From Rs1 sp000416275 (GTDB lineage: Bacteria > Pseudomonadota > Gammaproteobacteria > Pseudomonadales > Balneatricaceae), in contig OZ251574.1 in the NCBI GenBank assembly GCA_965243635.1, positions 4,402,001 through 4,466,000 on the forward strand: a stretch of 64,000 bases of DNA, read 5' to 3'. The translations under genes and the position numbers were made by a program. A model generated the notes under the pieces. The model saw only the letters and a program-made list of their open reading frames with translations, was not told the DNA's origin and searched no databases. Each line of letters opens with the position of its first letter. Position 1 is the stretch's first letter. This document shows, one piece after another, positions 38,196-47,347 of this stretch.

Positions 38196-39005
38196 TTATG
38201 AGCGGCTCGCAGATTCGCGATGCCAGGGGATAAATCGTTTCAGAAGTAAATCAGTCAGGTAGTAGAGGCCGATCGAAAACAGCGCCAGCACTAACAGCGC
38301 GGCAAACATGTCGGCGATTTGCATCCGTGCATTAGACTGCAGCATCAGATACCCCAGCCCACCGGAGGAGCCCACCCACTCACCGACCACTGCGCCTATC
38401 GGCGCGACCACCACCGCCACGCGGATTCCCGATGCCAAAGTGGGCAGTGCCGCGGGCAGACGAATCTGCCAGAGCTGCCGCCAGCGGTTGGCTCCCATAG
38501 TGTGGGCCAGATCCAAATAGCCGGTCGGCGTATGACGCAAACCATCAAAGCAAGTCGTAGTAACCGGGAAAAATATAATCAGCGCCGCCATAATCACCTT
38601 CGAGCTCATACCGTAGCCAAACCACAACATTAACACTGGCGCCAGGGCAAATACCGGCACTGCCTGACTGGCCACCAACACCGGTAACAGCCAGCGGCGC
38701 ACTGGTTTAAACAACAGCATTTGCAGTGCAAATAGCAATCCCATGGAAACCCCGAGTAGCAGTCCTAAGACAATTTCACTTAAGGTAATCAGGGCGTGGT
38801 GAAAAAGCAGCGGGTAGTTTTCAATTAACTTTTGCAACACTAGCAGCGGCGGCGGCAAGATAAAGGGCGGCATAGCAAAGACGCTGACGATCGCCTGCCA
38901 CAGTGCTAGCAGTACTGACACAGTGACAATTAAACGCCATAGACCGGCGTAGCGGCTAAGTGATGGCAGTGTGATTGGCACAGTGCCAGTGGTGGATTTA
39001 TTCAT
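38196..39005 (-). CDS. thiX: Pyrimidine-precursor ABC transporter permease ThiX
   Basis: Binding-protein-dependent inner-membrane permease with about six helices and the EAA loop (DLAHTMGANRWRQLWQIRLPAALPTLASG). I start it at the ATG at 39005 (MNKSTTGTVPITLP, 269 aa). This overlaps the thiZ stop by eight bases in the usual coupled manner. A start at 39059 would overlap thiZ by 62 bases. Works with ThiY and ThiZ. Confidence 0.9.
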   Translation of the reverse strand: MNKSTTGTVPITLPSLSRYAGLWRLIVTVSVLLALWQAIVSVFAMPPFILPPPLLVLQKLIENYPLLFHHALITLSEIVLGLLLGVSMGLLFALQMLLFKPVRRWLLPVLVASQAVPVFALAPVLMLWFGYGMSSKVIMAALIIFFPVTTTCFDGLRHTPTGYLDLAHTMGANRWRQLWQIRLPAALPTLASGIRVAVVVAPIGAVVGEWVGSSGGLGYLMLQSNARMQIADMFAALLVLALFSIGLYYLTDLLLKRFIPWHRESASRS

Positions 39006-39738
39006 ATTGGCTGTGCATCTTGCGCAAGAGTTCTTGTTGGCAGGCACCGAGTTCGGCATCGATAGCTCTGGGCGGTACAGAGCTAGGTAGCGGCAAGGCC
39101 TCTAACTGTCGCTGTGTATTAAAGATGTAGAGATGGTCGGCGAGTCGCAGCGCCTCCTGTGGATCGTGGGTGATGAATAGCACAGTACGATTGTGTAATA
39201 CCTTAGCGGCTAAGGCTTGCAGCTTATAGCGATTGACCGCATCTAGGGCGGAAAACGGCTCGTCCATCAGCACGATAGGCGTGTCTTGCATCAGCGTGCG
39301 CGCCAGTGCCACACGTTGTCTCATCCCCCCGGATAACTGTTCAGGCAGCGATTTTTCTATGTCTTTCAAATTTAACTGTGCCAGCAGTTGGCGAGCTCTT
39401 TGGTATTGGCTCGCACCGACTTTGCCTTGGGTTAACTTAGCTTTGAGGCAGACATTGTCGAGTACATTTAACCAGGGCAGCAGCAAATCTTGCTGCGCCA
39501 TATAGGCAATACGATTATCGATCGGCAGACCATCACTACAGCTTATCTGTGCGCTGACTTGGTGCTGTGGCTCGATTAATCCGGCGAGTAGCCGCAGTAA
39601 ACTGGTTTTTCCACAACCACTGGCACCGAGTAAACAGGTCCATTGACCCGCTGGTAAGAGCAGCTCTAAGTGGCTAAGTATCGGCTGTGGGCTGTTTTCA
39701 TAGTGCAGTGAGGCACGGCTAATTTGCACACTAGTCAT
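38998..39738 (-). CDS. thiZ: Pyrimidine-precursor ABC transporter ATPase ThiZ
   Basis: 246 aa ATPase. Walker A LLGASGCGKTSLL, Q-loop AYMAQQDLLLPW, signature LSGGMRQRVALA, Walker B PIVLMDEPFSALD and switch His FITHDP are all present. The ATG at 39738 overlaps the thiD stop by eight bases (ATGACTAG). The TTG 15 bases upstream is rejected. Energises uptake through ThiX. Confidence 0.92.
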   Translation of the reverse strand: MTSVQISRASLHYENSPQPILSHLELLLPAGQWTCLLGASGCGKTSLLRLLAGLIEPQHQVSAQISCSDGLPIDNRIAYMAQQDLLLPWLNVLDNVCLKAKLTQGKVGASQYQRARQLLAQLNLKDIEKSLPEQLSGGMRQRVALARTLMQDTPIVLMDEPFSALDAVNRYKLQALAAKVLHNRTVLFITHDPQEALRLADHLYIFNTQRQLEALPLPSSVPPRAIDAELGACQQELLRKMHSQYE

Positions 39739-40603
39739 AATTTTTCTGCGCAAAAAAGTGCTCTACAGGACCGCTGCCATTGCCAATATGCAACTGTTTA
39801 CCATGGCGAATCGCCTGAGTAATATACTGTTTAGCTAATTCGATTGCAGCGGTTAAGGAGTGTCCTTGTGCCAGAAAAGAGGCGATCGCCGAGGAGAGTG
39901 TGCAACCTGTGCCATGGGTGTTTGGCGTGTCGATTCGCGGACTAGAAAAAATTTGTTGGCGCTGCTCACTCAACCAATAATCACAGCTCAGCGGGGTATC
40001 TTGATGGCCACCTTTGACTAACACCGACTGACAACCCAGCGCCAAAAGATCACGACACAGTGCCAGACTTTGTGACTCGGTGTTGATTTTCTGCTCGGGA
40101 TCTAGACTTAAAAGAGCCAGCGCCTCTGCAATATTGGGAGTAACAACGGTCGCCATCGGCAACAGTTCAGTGATCAAACTGGAGATTGCCGCTTTTTCCA
40201 ATAACAGATCGCCGCTGGTCGCCACCATCACCGGGTCTAATACAATTTGCTTAACCGGATATTGACGCAGCGCCTCGGCGACCGTGCGAATAGTTGCCGC
40301 ATCTCCAAGCATACCAATTTTCACCACATCGACCGCGATATCAGTAAAGACTGCGTCGAACTGTGCTTTGATAAAGTCTTGAGCGACGGGGAGTACTGCA
40401 CTGACGCCGCAAGTATTTTGTGCGGTCAATGCGGTGATCACGGTACAGGCGTAACTGCCAGTGGCGGAAATAGCTTTGATATCAGCTTGAATACCCGCGC
40501 CACCACCGCTGTCAGAACCGGCGACACTCAATACAATAGGACTTTGAGTCTGCGCAGTTGAAGAAGTGCTGTCTCGAGTAGAAAAAGGGAGTGGCTTGTC
40601 CAC
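39731..40603 (-). CDS. thiD: Hydroxymethylpyrimidine/phosphomethylpyrimidine kinase ThiD
   Basis: Ribokinase-fold enzyme phosphorylating HMP and HMP-P for thiamin synthesis. Motifs: SVAGSDSGGGAGIQADIK, TPNIAEALALL, VLVKGGH and the anion-hole/active-site NTHGTGCTLSSAIA. Start set at the GTG at 40603 (290 aa), five bases after AGGAG. The frame could extend to a GTG at 40630 but without a site. First gene of the operon behind the TPP riboswitch. Confidence 0.93.
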   Translation of the reverse strand: MDKPLPFSTRDSTSSTAQTQSPIVLSVAGSDSGGGAGIQADIKAISATGSYACTVITALTAQNTCGVSAVLPVAQDFIKAQFDAVFTDIAVDVVKIGMLGDAATIRTVAEALRQYPVKQIVLDPVMVATSGDLLLEKAAISSLITELLPMATVVTPNIAEALALLSLDPEQKINTESQSLALCRDLLALGCQSVLVKGGHQDTPLSCDYWLSEQRQQIFSSPRIDTPNTHGTGCTLSSAIASFLAQGHSLTAAIELAKQYITQAIRHGKQLHIGNGSGPVEHFFAQKNYD

Positions 40604-40655
40604 GAATGCTCCTAAAAGGGCGCGGACCACTTGATAGACGAAGGTTATCGATCAA

Positions 40656-40740
40656 GTTAGTTCCCTACGCCAATATCAGTTGGATCAGGTTCAGCGGGTC
40701 CAGTATTAAATACCATCTCAGCCCTAAAGGCCCCCCGACT
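40656..40740 (-). promoter_or_regulatory. TPP riboswitch (THI element)
   Basis: On the minus strand the conserved parts occur in order: GGGGGGCC ... GGGCTGAGATGGT, a variable P3 stem, ACCCGCTGAACCTGATC, then CAACTGATATTGG and GCGTAGGGAA. It lies about 52 bases upstream of the thiD start and should shut down the thiD-thiZXY-tenA operon when thiamin pyrophosphate is plentiful, probably by hiding the thiD ribosome site. Confidence 0.95.
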
Positions 40741-40889
40741 AACGTGCGCGTATCATAAACGGATTGAATAGTAGATGCAAACAGCTCTCATCTAATCGAT
40801 GCTTAAATCAACCTTAAGTAGCTTTTTATAAACCAGTCGCGAATTTAACCTATGCCCTTAGGGAAATGCGGAATTTGTTCAGAGACTCG

Positions 40890-41639
40890 CTAAGAGCACT
40901 TACTGTCTCCGCAGTTCAAACATGTAGAGCAACCATCCATAACAATCGCCGCTTTGGTATTACATTTAGGGCAGAGCGTCGCACCGCTGGGGAATTTAAG
41001 CCCATCATCATTGACCGCTTCAGGGTTTTGTTGACTTTGCATGCTCTCGTATAAATCACGTTTTTCCGCTAACACTTTGCGCTGCTGCTCATCGAGTGCC
41101 TCACCTTCTAGCAGGCCAATCATTTTTAAATGCGTCTCCAGTGCCTCGCCAATTTCGGCGACTAGGGATGGCATAAATCGACCGCCTTTTTTAAAGTAGC
41201 CACCCTTTGGATCGAATACTTCTTTTAACTCTTCGACCATAAAGGTGACGTCACCCCCCTTGCGAAAGACCGCAGAGATCAGCCGAGTTAACGCCACTAC
41301 CCACATGAAATGATCCATGTTCTTCGAATTGATGAAGATTTCATAAGGATGACGCTGCTCATGTTCCGTGCCCTGATTGAGCACCACATCATTGATAGTG
41401 ATGAATAAGGTATGTTCGTGGATTGGGGTTTTAATTTTATAGGTGGATCCCATTAAAAAATCTGGGCGAGTTAATCTTTCATGCATGACCTCGACCGCTA
41501 GTTCAGCTTGGATTGGCTGATCTACTTTTACTGAAGGTTTTTTGGCCGGTGCCTGCTCTTTATCCCGCTCTTCATTTAGCACTTTAAAAGCCACTATTTT
41601 CTGATCTAATTTAAGCGTGCTTTTTTCATCAACTGACAT
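40890..41639 (-). CDS. nrdJb: B12-dependent ribonucleotide reductase, small C-terminal chain NrdJb
   Basis: 249 aa. It holds a TSCPD domain (about residues 60-170, with PYEIFINSKNMDHFMWVVAL) and a C-terminal zinc-ribbon/redox tail, LCPKCNTKAAIVMDGCSTCL then NCGDSKC, the characteristic end of class II reductases. In most bacteria this is part of one long NrdJ; in pseudomonads it is a separate chain, as here. Together with NrdJa it makes deoxynucleotides with adenosylcobalamin. It is 54 bases downstream of nrdJa. Confidence 0.9.
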   Translation of the reverse strand: MSVDEKSTLKLDQKIVAFKVLNEERDKEQAPAKKPSVKVDQPIQAELAVEVMHERLTRPDFLMGSTYKIKTPIHEHTLFITINDVVLNQGTEHEQRHPYEIFINSKNMDHFMWVVALTRLISAVFRKGGDVTFMVEELKEVFDPKGGYFKKGGRFMPSLVAEIGEALETHLKMIGLLEGEALDEQQRKVLAEKRDLYESMQSQQNPEAVNDDGLKFPSGATLCPKCNTKAAIVMDGCSTCLNCGDSKCS

Positions 41640-41693
41640 AGTTTCCCCTTTATCCTTAAAATTACGCTCTAAGCTTCAGACTGATTTCACTAA

Positions 41694-43850
41694 TCACAAT
41701 TTACCGTAATACCCTTCTTTAAGTGCGTCGTATAAATTCGCCGCGTTGTGAATTTCACCGTCGTATTCAATTTCTTGGTTTCCTTGCAGCTCGACAACAG
41801 AGCCATCTTCTAAGGTAAACTGATATTGGGTGTTAGCTAAATTTTGCTCGGTAACTAAAACCCCTTGAAAAACCTCCGGATTAAAGCGAAAAGTAGTGCA
41901 ACCTTTCAATCCCTGCTGATACGCATACTGATAAATATCCTTAAATTCATCAAATGGATAATCAGTTGCAACATTGGCCGTTTTAGAAATAGATGAGTCT
42001 ATCCATAGTTGCGCAGCAGCTTGAATATCCACATGTTGCTTAGGTTGTACCTCATCTGCCGATATAAAATACTCTGGAAGCTGTGCATCAGCATCTGTAC
42101 TAAAAGGCATCGCCTGAGCATTTACCCAAGCGCGGTAAGCGAGTAACTCGTAGGAAAAAACGTCGACCTTTTGCTTCGACTTTTTCCCCTCGCGAATAAT
42201 ATTACGCGCATAGTGATGAGCGAAACTCGGCTCTATACCATTACTGACATTATTACCCAGTGACAGCGCGATGGTACCGGTCGGAGCAATTGAACTATGG
42301 TGGGTAAAACGCGCTCCATATTTGGCCAAATCTGCAACCAGTTGCGGATCTTCAGCCGCTATTTTTTGCATATATCGACTGTATTTAGCGTGTAGCACCC
42401 GGCCTTTTATTTTATCTCCCAACTGATAGCCATCCGCTAATATTTCCGGTCGCTGGCGAATCATTTTGGCACTGAGCACGAACTCTTCCTCCATGATCGG
42501 AGCACTGCCCTTTTCTTTTGCTAAAGCCAGCCCTGCACGCCACCCAGCTAGTGCTAACTGCTTAGTTACCTGCTCGGTAAAGCTGACCGATTCCCGATCT
42601 CCATAACGCATTCTCAACATCGTAATTACGGAGCCCAGCCCTAAATAGCCCATGCCGTGACGACGTTTACGCAATATTTCCTGACGCTGTTCCTCTAGCG
42701 GCAAGCCATTAATTTCAACCACATTATCTAACATACGGGTAAATATACTGACGGTTTTTTTAAATTCATCCCAGTCAAAACTAGCCTTATCAGTAAAGGG
42801 ATAATGGACGAATTTAGTCAGATTGATGGAGCCTAATAAACAGCTGCCATAAGCCGGCAATGGCTGTTCACCACAGGGGTTAGTTGCGCGAATATTCTCA
42901 CAAAACCAATTATTATTCAGTGCATTCACTTCATCTATTAAAATAAAGCCAGGTTCAGCAAAGTCGTAGGTGGAGGCCATAATCAAATTCCACAATTTTT
43001 TTGCCTTGATCACTTTGCTTATTTGGCAGGCCACCAGCCCTTGTTCATTGGTAACGTAGTCTTCGACAATTGGCCAATCTCGCCAAATAATAAGATTGCT
43101 ATCATTGAGGTCTATTGGCTCGCGCGCCTGCTGCGCAATACTTAGTGGGAAAGCCAACGGCCAATCTTGATCATTTTGCACCGCTTGCATAAACAGATTG
43201 GTGATTAACAGCGACAAGTTGAACTGCCTAAGTCTAGCGTCTTCACGCTTGGCTTTAATAAAATCTAAGACGTCGGGATGACCAATATCAAATGTCGCCA
43301 TCTGCGCGCCGCGTCGCCCACCCGCAGATGAGACGGTAAAGCACATTTTGTCGAAGATATCCATAAACGACAGCGGCCCAGAAGTGGTCGCCCCTGCACC
43401 TGTCACATAGGCACCTTTAGGTCTGAGTGTCGAGAACTCGTAGCCGATACCACAGCCGGCTTTCAAGGTCAGTCCCGCCTGATGATTCTTACTTAAGATG
43501 TCATCCATTGAGTCATGCAAAATACCAGATACCGTACAATTGATCGTCGATGTAGCCGGCTTATGGTTCTGTGCGCCAGCATTGGAGATCACTCTACCGG
43601 CAGGTGTCGCACCATGACGCAGCGCCCAGAGAAACTTTTTATACCAGTGAGTTCGCAGTTTTTGGTTTTTTTCAACGTCAGCCAAGGCAGCGGCGATCCT
43701 CTCAAAACTGGCCTCTACGTCTCTATCAATACGCAGCCCATTTTTATCTTTCAAACAATACTTAATATCCCAAATATCGAAAGACGCTGCTTGTAATGGT
43801 ATATCGCGCGCCACTGCACTTTGAATAATTATTTTTTGCACCGCTTCCAT
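41694..43850 (-). CDS. nrdJa: B12-dependent ribonucleotide reductase, catalytic chain NrdJa
   Basis: 718 aa catalytic barrel of a class II (adenosylcobalamin) reductase. Visible are the first redox cysteine (STINCTVSGIL), KAGCGIGYEFSTLRPKGA, the active-site NPCGEQPLPAYGSCLLGSINL with the radical Cys and proton-accepting Glu, and PTGTIALSLGNNVSNGIEP. The redox-tail cysteines are supplied by NrdJb. A GAGGG ribosome site precedes the ATG, and two NrdR boxes lie upstream. The enzyme works with or without oxygen but needs cobalamin. Confidence 0.93.
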   Translation of the reverse strand: MEAVQKIIIQSAVARDIPLQAASFDIWDIKYCLKDKNGLRIDRDVEASFERIAAALADVEKNQKLRTHWYKKFLWALRHGATPAGRVISNAGAQNHKPATSTINCTVSGILHDSMDDILSKNHQAGLTLKAGCGIGYEFSTLRPKGAYVTGAGATTSGPLSFMDIFDKMCFTVSSAGGRRGAQMATFDIGHPDVLDFIKAKREDARLRQFNLSLLITNLFMQAVQNDQDWPLAFPLSIAQQAREPIDLNDSNLIIWRDWPIVEDYVTNEQGLVACQISKVIKAKKLWNLIMASTYDFAEPGFILIDEVNALNNNWFCENIRATNPCGEQPLPAYGSCLLGSINLTKFVHYPFTDKASFDWDEFKKTVSIFTRMLDNVVEINGLPLEEQRQEILRKRRHGMGYLGLGSVITMLRMRYGDRESVSFTEQVTKQLALAGWRAGLALAKEKGSAPIMEEEFVLSAKMIRQRPEILADGYQLGDKIKGRVLHAKYSRYMQKIAAEDPQLVADLAKYGARFTHHSSIAPTGTIALSLGNNVSNGIEPSFAHHYARNIIREGKKSKQKVDVFSYELLAYRAWVNAQAMPFSTDADAQLPEYFISADEVQPKQHVDIQAAAQLWIDSSISKTANVATDYPFDEFKDIYQYAYQQGLKGCTTFRFNPEVFQGVLVTEQNLANTQYQFTLEDGSVVELQGNQEIEYDGEIHNAANLYDALKEGYYGKL

Positions 43851-43892
43851 GTACTGGCCCTCAATTAATTAATTTCGTCATAAATACAAATA

Positions 43893-43939
43893 ACACCGTA
43901 TATAGACTTTAAATCATACACAAACACTACATATAGTAA
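43893..43939 (-). promoter_or_regulatory. Pair of NrdR boxes upstream of nrdJa
   Basis: Two imperfect palindromes resemble the NrdR consensus ACACTATATATAGTGT: ACACCGTATATAGACT (43893-43908, 12 of 16) and ACACTACATATAGTAA (43924-43939, 13 of 16). Their spacing is 31 bases, the three-helical-turn distance seen for NrdR operators. They should allow NrdR to repress the reductase when dATP/ATP levels are high. No nrdR gene is in the window. Confidence 0.75.
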
Positions 43940-44313
43940 TAGATCTTAATGAGAATTATTTACGTTAGTGTCTTTTGAGTCAAGGTTAATCGCTTTAGGA
44001 TCAATAACGGCGGTATTTATAACACTTAAAACTGCCGAAAAATCTGCGATTGATGAATAGAAGAAATTGCCGTACGGAGGGTGGGACGTCTACGCACTGC
44101 CTTGCGCGGCGATTGACGGCATCAATATTAATTCGAGCTAAATAAGCCCAAAGGTCGGGCGATAGACGCAGATTTAAAGGGGGTATCACTGCTTTGGAGA
44201 CAGCGACTCGCCTAAATATATAGCTCGAAAGTAGCACTCACTCTGCAACATCAGCAATTTGCTATGTAGAAAGCGCTAACTTGGCTGAACATATACGCCG
44301 TGGGATGCTCGCT
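43940..44313. other. Intergenic region, possible gene remnant
   Basis: No gene with a ribosome site. A 78-codon minus-strand frame at 44001-44237 (…LSPDLWAYLARINIDAVNRR…) has a protein-like composition but no Shine-Dalgarno and no family I know. It may be a remnant or chance. The segment is more GC-rich than surrounding spacers, which is why I mention it. Confidence 0.3.
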
Positions 44314-44353
44314 AAAAACTGCCAACCTGAGTATCAAGCAAGCTGGCAGTTTT
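44314..44353 (-). terminator. Rho-independent terminator after the DUF465 gene
   Basis: AAAACTGCCA ... TGGCAGTTTTT on the minus strand: ten-pair stem, 19-base loop and T5. An outer CCGTG/CACGG stem extends it. It lies 15 bases beyond the DUF465 stop and, because both flanks have A/T runs, may act in both directions. Confidence 0.8.
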
Positions 44354-44367
44354 CTACACGGCGGCTT

Positions 44368-44613
44368 TTATGCAGCGTGCTTTAAAATCATAGTATGCAG
44401 TTGATCTTTTAAGTGTAGACGCTGCTTTTTTTTACTTTCAGTGTATTCATCACTGGGAGTTTCTACACTTTGTTCGATGCGATGAACTTCATGATCAACT
44501 TCATGGTATTGCTCAAACAATTTAGCAAAGTGCCGATCACTCATTTTTAGTTCGTGAATAGCTTGTCGATGCTCTGGAAACTCATGTAATAAATCGTGTT
44601 TTACTAAACTCAT
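44368..44613 (-). CDS. DUF465 (YdcH-like) small coiled-coil protein
   Basis: 81 aa, charged and His/Glu-rich. It has the family pattern (LLHEFPEHRQAIHELKMSDRHF ... LFEQYHEVDHEVHRIE ... RLHLKDQLHTMI), two helices predicted to pair as a coiled coil. Function in the family is unknown. It is a single gene ending at a strong terminator. Confidence 0.9.
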   Translation of the reverse strand: MSLVKHDLLHEFPEHRQAIHELKMSDRHFAKLFEQYHEVDHEVHRIEQSVETPSDEYTESKKKQRLHLKDQLHTMILKHAA

Positions 44614-44859
44614 TGGATAGACCCTCTCGTTTAAAAATCATCATTAATTATTACTTTACGCTTAATCCCAGACAGCACATTGACCTGTATCAAGATCAAT
44701 AAATAATCCGGCGATTAATGTTTTACGCTAACTTGCGTTATAAATTCAAATTATTGCCAGTCATGACTTTTTTAATGATCGTTAGGATAGGCGACGCGCG
44801 ACCGTCAATCAGGTTATAATTTGCCATGAAACACTCGGTTTAAAATTTAGGAAACATTT

Positions 44860-45750
44860 ATGTCAAAATCACTGCGCGAACGTCTGACAAAAGTGCTCTC
44901 GTCAGCCTCAAAAGCAGACCGGGTTATCGCCACTTATATGTTAGCTGAAATTAGCTCACTACCTTTTGAAACCGCTGCCAGTTTAGCTGCAAAAGTAGAG
45001 GTCAGTGAGCCGACAGTAGGACGATTTTGTAAAACCATTGGCTACGAGGGCTTTAAAGATTTCAAAAATAATTTAAAAAAAGACGCCGGTGATGCTCCCT
45101 GGTTACTAGGCGAGCGCTTAAGCGATTTACAAGATCGTGCTAAGGCCGGTGAAGACCAATTAACACGCGGCTTAGAATTAGAAATGGCGGCTTTAATAGC
45201 CGTTTACGAAATGGCGCACAGCCCCGAGTGGGAGCGTGTCGTCAAGCGCCTAGCTCAGGTAAAAAATATCTATGCGACCGGTTTTCAAACTGAGCGCGGC
45301 ATGGCACAGATATTTGTCAATCAACTGCAGTACTTACGCGAAGGTGTGCATTTGATCGATCTTGCCAGCGGTAGTTTTTTGGAGGTACTAGCCAGTGATG
45401 ACAACGATGCCGCACTGATTATTTTTGAAGCACGCCGCTATTCGCGCAGTGCCAAACAGCTGGCAATTGCAGCTAAAGCAAAAAACATCGCTGTCACTTT
45501 AGTCACCGACCCCTACTGTGATTGGGGGCATGATGTAACTGATGAAATCTTTGTGGTGCCGACCTCCTTTAATTTATTTTGGGAGTCTACTGCACAGATG
45601 GCTAGCCTGGCGAATCTATTAGTCAATGGAGTATTCATTGAGTTAGGCCCCCAAGTTGAGCAGCGTATGAACAAGATAGCCAAGCTGTACGGACATTTTA
45701 CTGGCCATGTTGGCGATCCAGAATGTTATCGATCAAAGGGCTTAAGTTAA
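44860..45750 (+). CDS. HexR-like MurR/RpiR-family transcriptional regulator
   Basis: 296 aa. N-terminal RpiR-type helix-turn-helix (ASLAAKVEVSEPTVGRFCKTIGYEGFKDFKNNL) and a C-terminal SIS sugar-phosphate-binding domain (about residues 125-265). The wording ATYMLAEISSLPFETAASLA and the TVGRFCKTIGYEG stretch are close to HexR, which senses KDPG and controls central sugar metabolism in gammaproteobacteria. No zwf, edd or other sugar gene is adjacent, so the HexR name is an inference. Confidence 0.85.
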   Translation: MSKSLRERLTKVLSSASKADRVIATYMLAEISSLPFETAASLAAKVEVSEPTVGRFCKTIGYEGFKDFKNNLKKDAGDAPWLLGERLSDLQDRAKAGEDQLTRGLELEMAALIAVYEMAHSPEWERVVKRLAQVKNIYATGFQTERGMAQIFVNQLQYLREGVHLIDLASGSFLEVLASDDNDAALIIFEARRYSRSAKQLAIAAKAKNIAVTLVTDPYCDWGHDVTDEIFVVPTSFNLFWESTAQMASLANLLVNGVFIELGPQVEQRMNKIAKLYGHFTGHVGDPECYRSKGLS

Positions 45751-45774
45751 CTACTCCCTACATATACGAGGCAA

Positions 45775-46194
45775 ATGATGGACTATGAAACCGCCCGCAA
45801 CTACCTGTTATCGCGCCCAGAAGCTTGGGAAGACTTTCCCTTTGGCCCTGATGTAGCAGTATTTAAAGTAAAAGATAGAATGTTCGCCACTTTAGGTTTA
45901 AGGACAGAGCCGGGAGTCACCGCTAAAACCACTAACATGAATTTGAAGTGTGACCCGGAGGAAGCCTTAATGCTCAGAGATATTTTTAGCGCCGTCAAAC
46001 CCGGTTACCACATGAACAAACGGCATTGGAATACTATAATTTTTGATGGCAGCTTGCCAATTGGCGAAATTCAAAGAATGGTTGATCGATCCTATGCGCT
46101 GGTGGTGAAGGGGATGACCAAGAAAAAAAGAGCATCTTTGGAACTACATTATTCTGCAGAACAATTATATGCTCAGTACGAACCTACCCACTAA
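45775..46194 (+). CDS. MmcQ/YjbR-family protein
   Basis: 139 aa DNA-binding-like fold of unknown role. The family pattern is plain: ARNYLLSRPEAWEDFPFGPDVAVFKVKDRMFATL ... LKCDPEEA ... GYHMNKRHWNTI. It follows the HexR-like gene by 24 bases on the same strand and is probably cotranscribed. It ends only three bases from the convergent flhB stop. Confidence 0.9.
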   Translation: MMDYETARNYLLSRPEAWEDFPFGPDVAVFKVKDRMFATLGLRTEPGVTAKTTNMNLKCDPEEALMLRDIFSAVKPGYHMNKRHWNTIIFDGSLPIGEIQRMVDRSYALVVKGMTKKKRASLELHYSAEQLYAQYEPTH

Positions 46195-46197
46195 TAT

Positions 46198-47337
46198 TTA
46201 ATCATCGCGCCGGTATTCATTCGGTATCTCAATGTCTCGTTGATTGGGTTCGACTGGCTTGGGTGAAGTGCGCTGCTTAAAGCGCTTTAACTGAAAGACA
46301 TAGGCCAGTACTTGTGCGACCGCTTTAAACAGGCCAGTGGGTACTTCATCACCTATTTCCGCACTATAATATAGTGCTCTGGCCAATGGCGGTGACTCTA
46401 AGATCGGGATATCGTGCTCTTTAGCTACTTCTCTGATTTTTAAGGCCATAAAGTCTGAACCTTTAGCCACGATGATCGGGGCATTTCGATGGTTGTCTTC
46501 GTATTTTAGCGCGACTGAGTAGTGAGTGGGGTTGGTGATAACAACATCTGCCTGTGGGACATCTTTCATCATTTGCCGCTGAGATATCTCTCGCTGCATC
46601 TGTCGAATCCGGCCTTTCACTTCCGGCTTACCCTCAGTGTTTTTCATCTCATCTTTCACTTCTTGCAAAGTCATTTTTAGCTTTTCGGCTGACTCGTGCA
46701 ACACATAAGGCACATCGACTAAGGAGATGATGATTAGGCTCAAACTAATAATTAAAAAAGCCCAGCCAATTAGCTGAATCGATTCTGACATCGCCAGAAA
46801 AATATCCATTTTACCTAAATCATACAGATCCCGCTGCACAGTATTCAGAAAATACAGTGCCAGTGCCGTGACTATGCAGAACTTGCCGATCGCTTTTGCC
46901 AGTTCGACTAGCGACTTTAGAGAGAACATTCTGGCGAGGCCCGCTAGCGGGTCCATTCTACTCCCTTTAGGCGCGAGCGCTTTACCGCTAAAGTTCCACC
47001 CTCCTAAGCTAATAGGCCCGACCAGAGCCGCCACTAATACCACCGCCATAAAGCTAATCACCGCCCACACTGAGTCTAGGGTGGATGAGGCAAAATTAAT
47101 TAGCATGTATTTAGTATCAAAAATCTCCTCGCGACTCAAGGTGAAGTTATCGAGCATCATATTTCCCAAATCAGTGATGGCCTCTGCACCGAAAACTAAC
47201 ACCGCCGATGACGCTACCAACAATAATATAGTCGTATTAAGGTCTTTCGAGCGGGGAACATCGCCTTTTTCACGCGCTTCTTTGATACGTTTGGGGGTGG
47301 GGTCTTCGGTTTTCTCCTGACCGCTATCTTCTGCCAT
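46198..47337 (-). CDS. flhB: Flagellar export switch protein FlhB
   Basis: 379 aa component of the flagellar type III export gate. It has four membrane helices in the N-terminal half and a cytoplasmic domain with the self-cleavage motif NPTH (in VVITNPTHYSVALKY) that switches export from rod/hook to filament substrates after FliK acts. The start AEDSGQEKTEDPTPKRIKEAREKG is typical. Last gene of the fliLMNOPQR-flhB run on this strand. flhA is not adjacent. Confidence 0.96.
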   Translation of the reverse strand: MAEDSGQEKTEDPTPKRIKEAREKGDVPRSKDLNTTILLLVASSAVLVFGAEAITDLGNMMLDNFTLSREEIFDTKYMLINFASSTLDSVWAVISFMAVVLVAALVGPISLGGWNFSGKALAPKGSRMDPLAGLARMFSLKSLVELAKAIGKFCIVTALALYFLNTVQRDLYDLGKMDIFLAMSESIQLIGWAFLIISLSLIIISLVDVPYVLHESAEKLKMTLQEVKDEMKNTEGKPEVKGRIRQMQREISQRQMMKDVPQADVVITNPTHYSVALKYEDNHRNAPIIVAKGSDFMALKIREVAKEHDIPILESPPLARALYYSAEIGDEVPTGLFKAVAQVLAYVFQLKRFKQRTSPKPVEPNQRDIEIPNEYRRDD

Positions 47338-47347
47338 TAGTGCCTCA

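Noticed and set aside
44001..44237. 78-aa minus-strand gene
   Set aside because: No ribosome site and no family recognised; kept only as a possible remnant.
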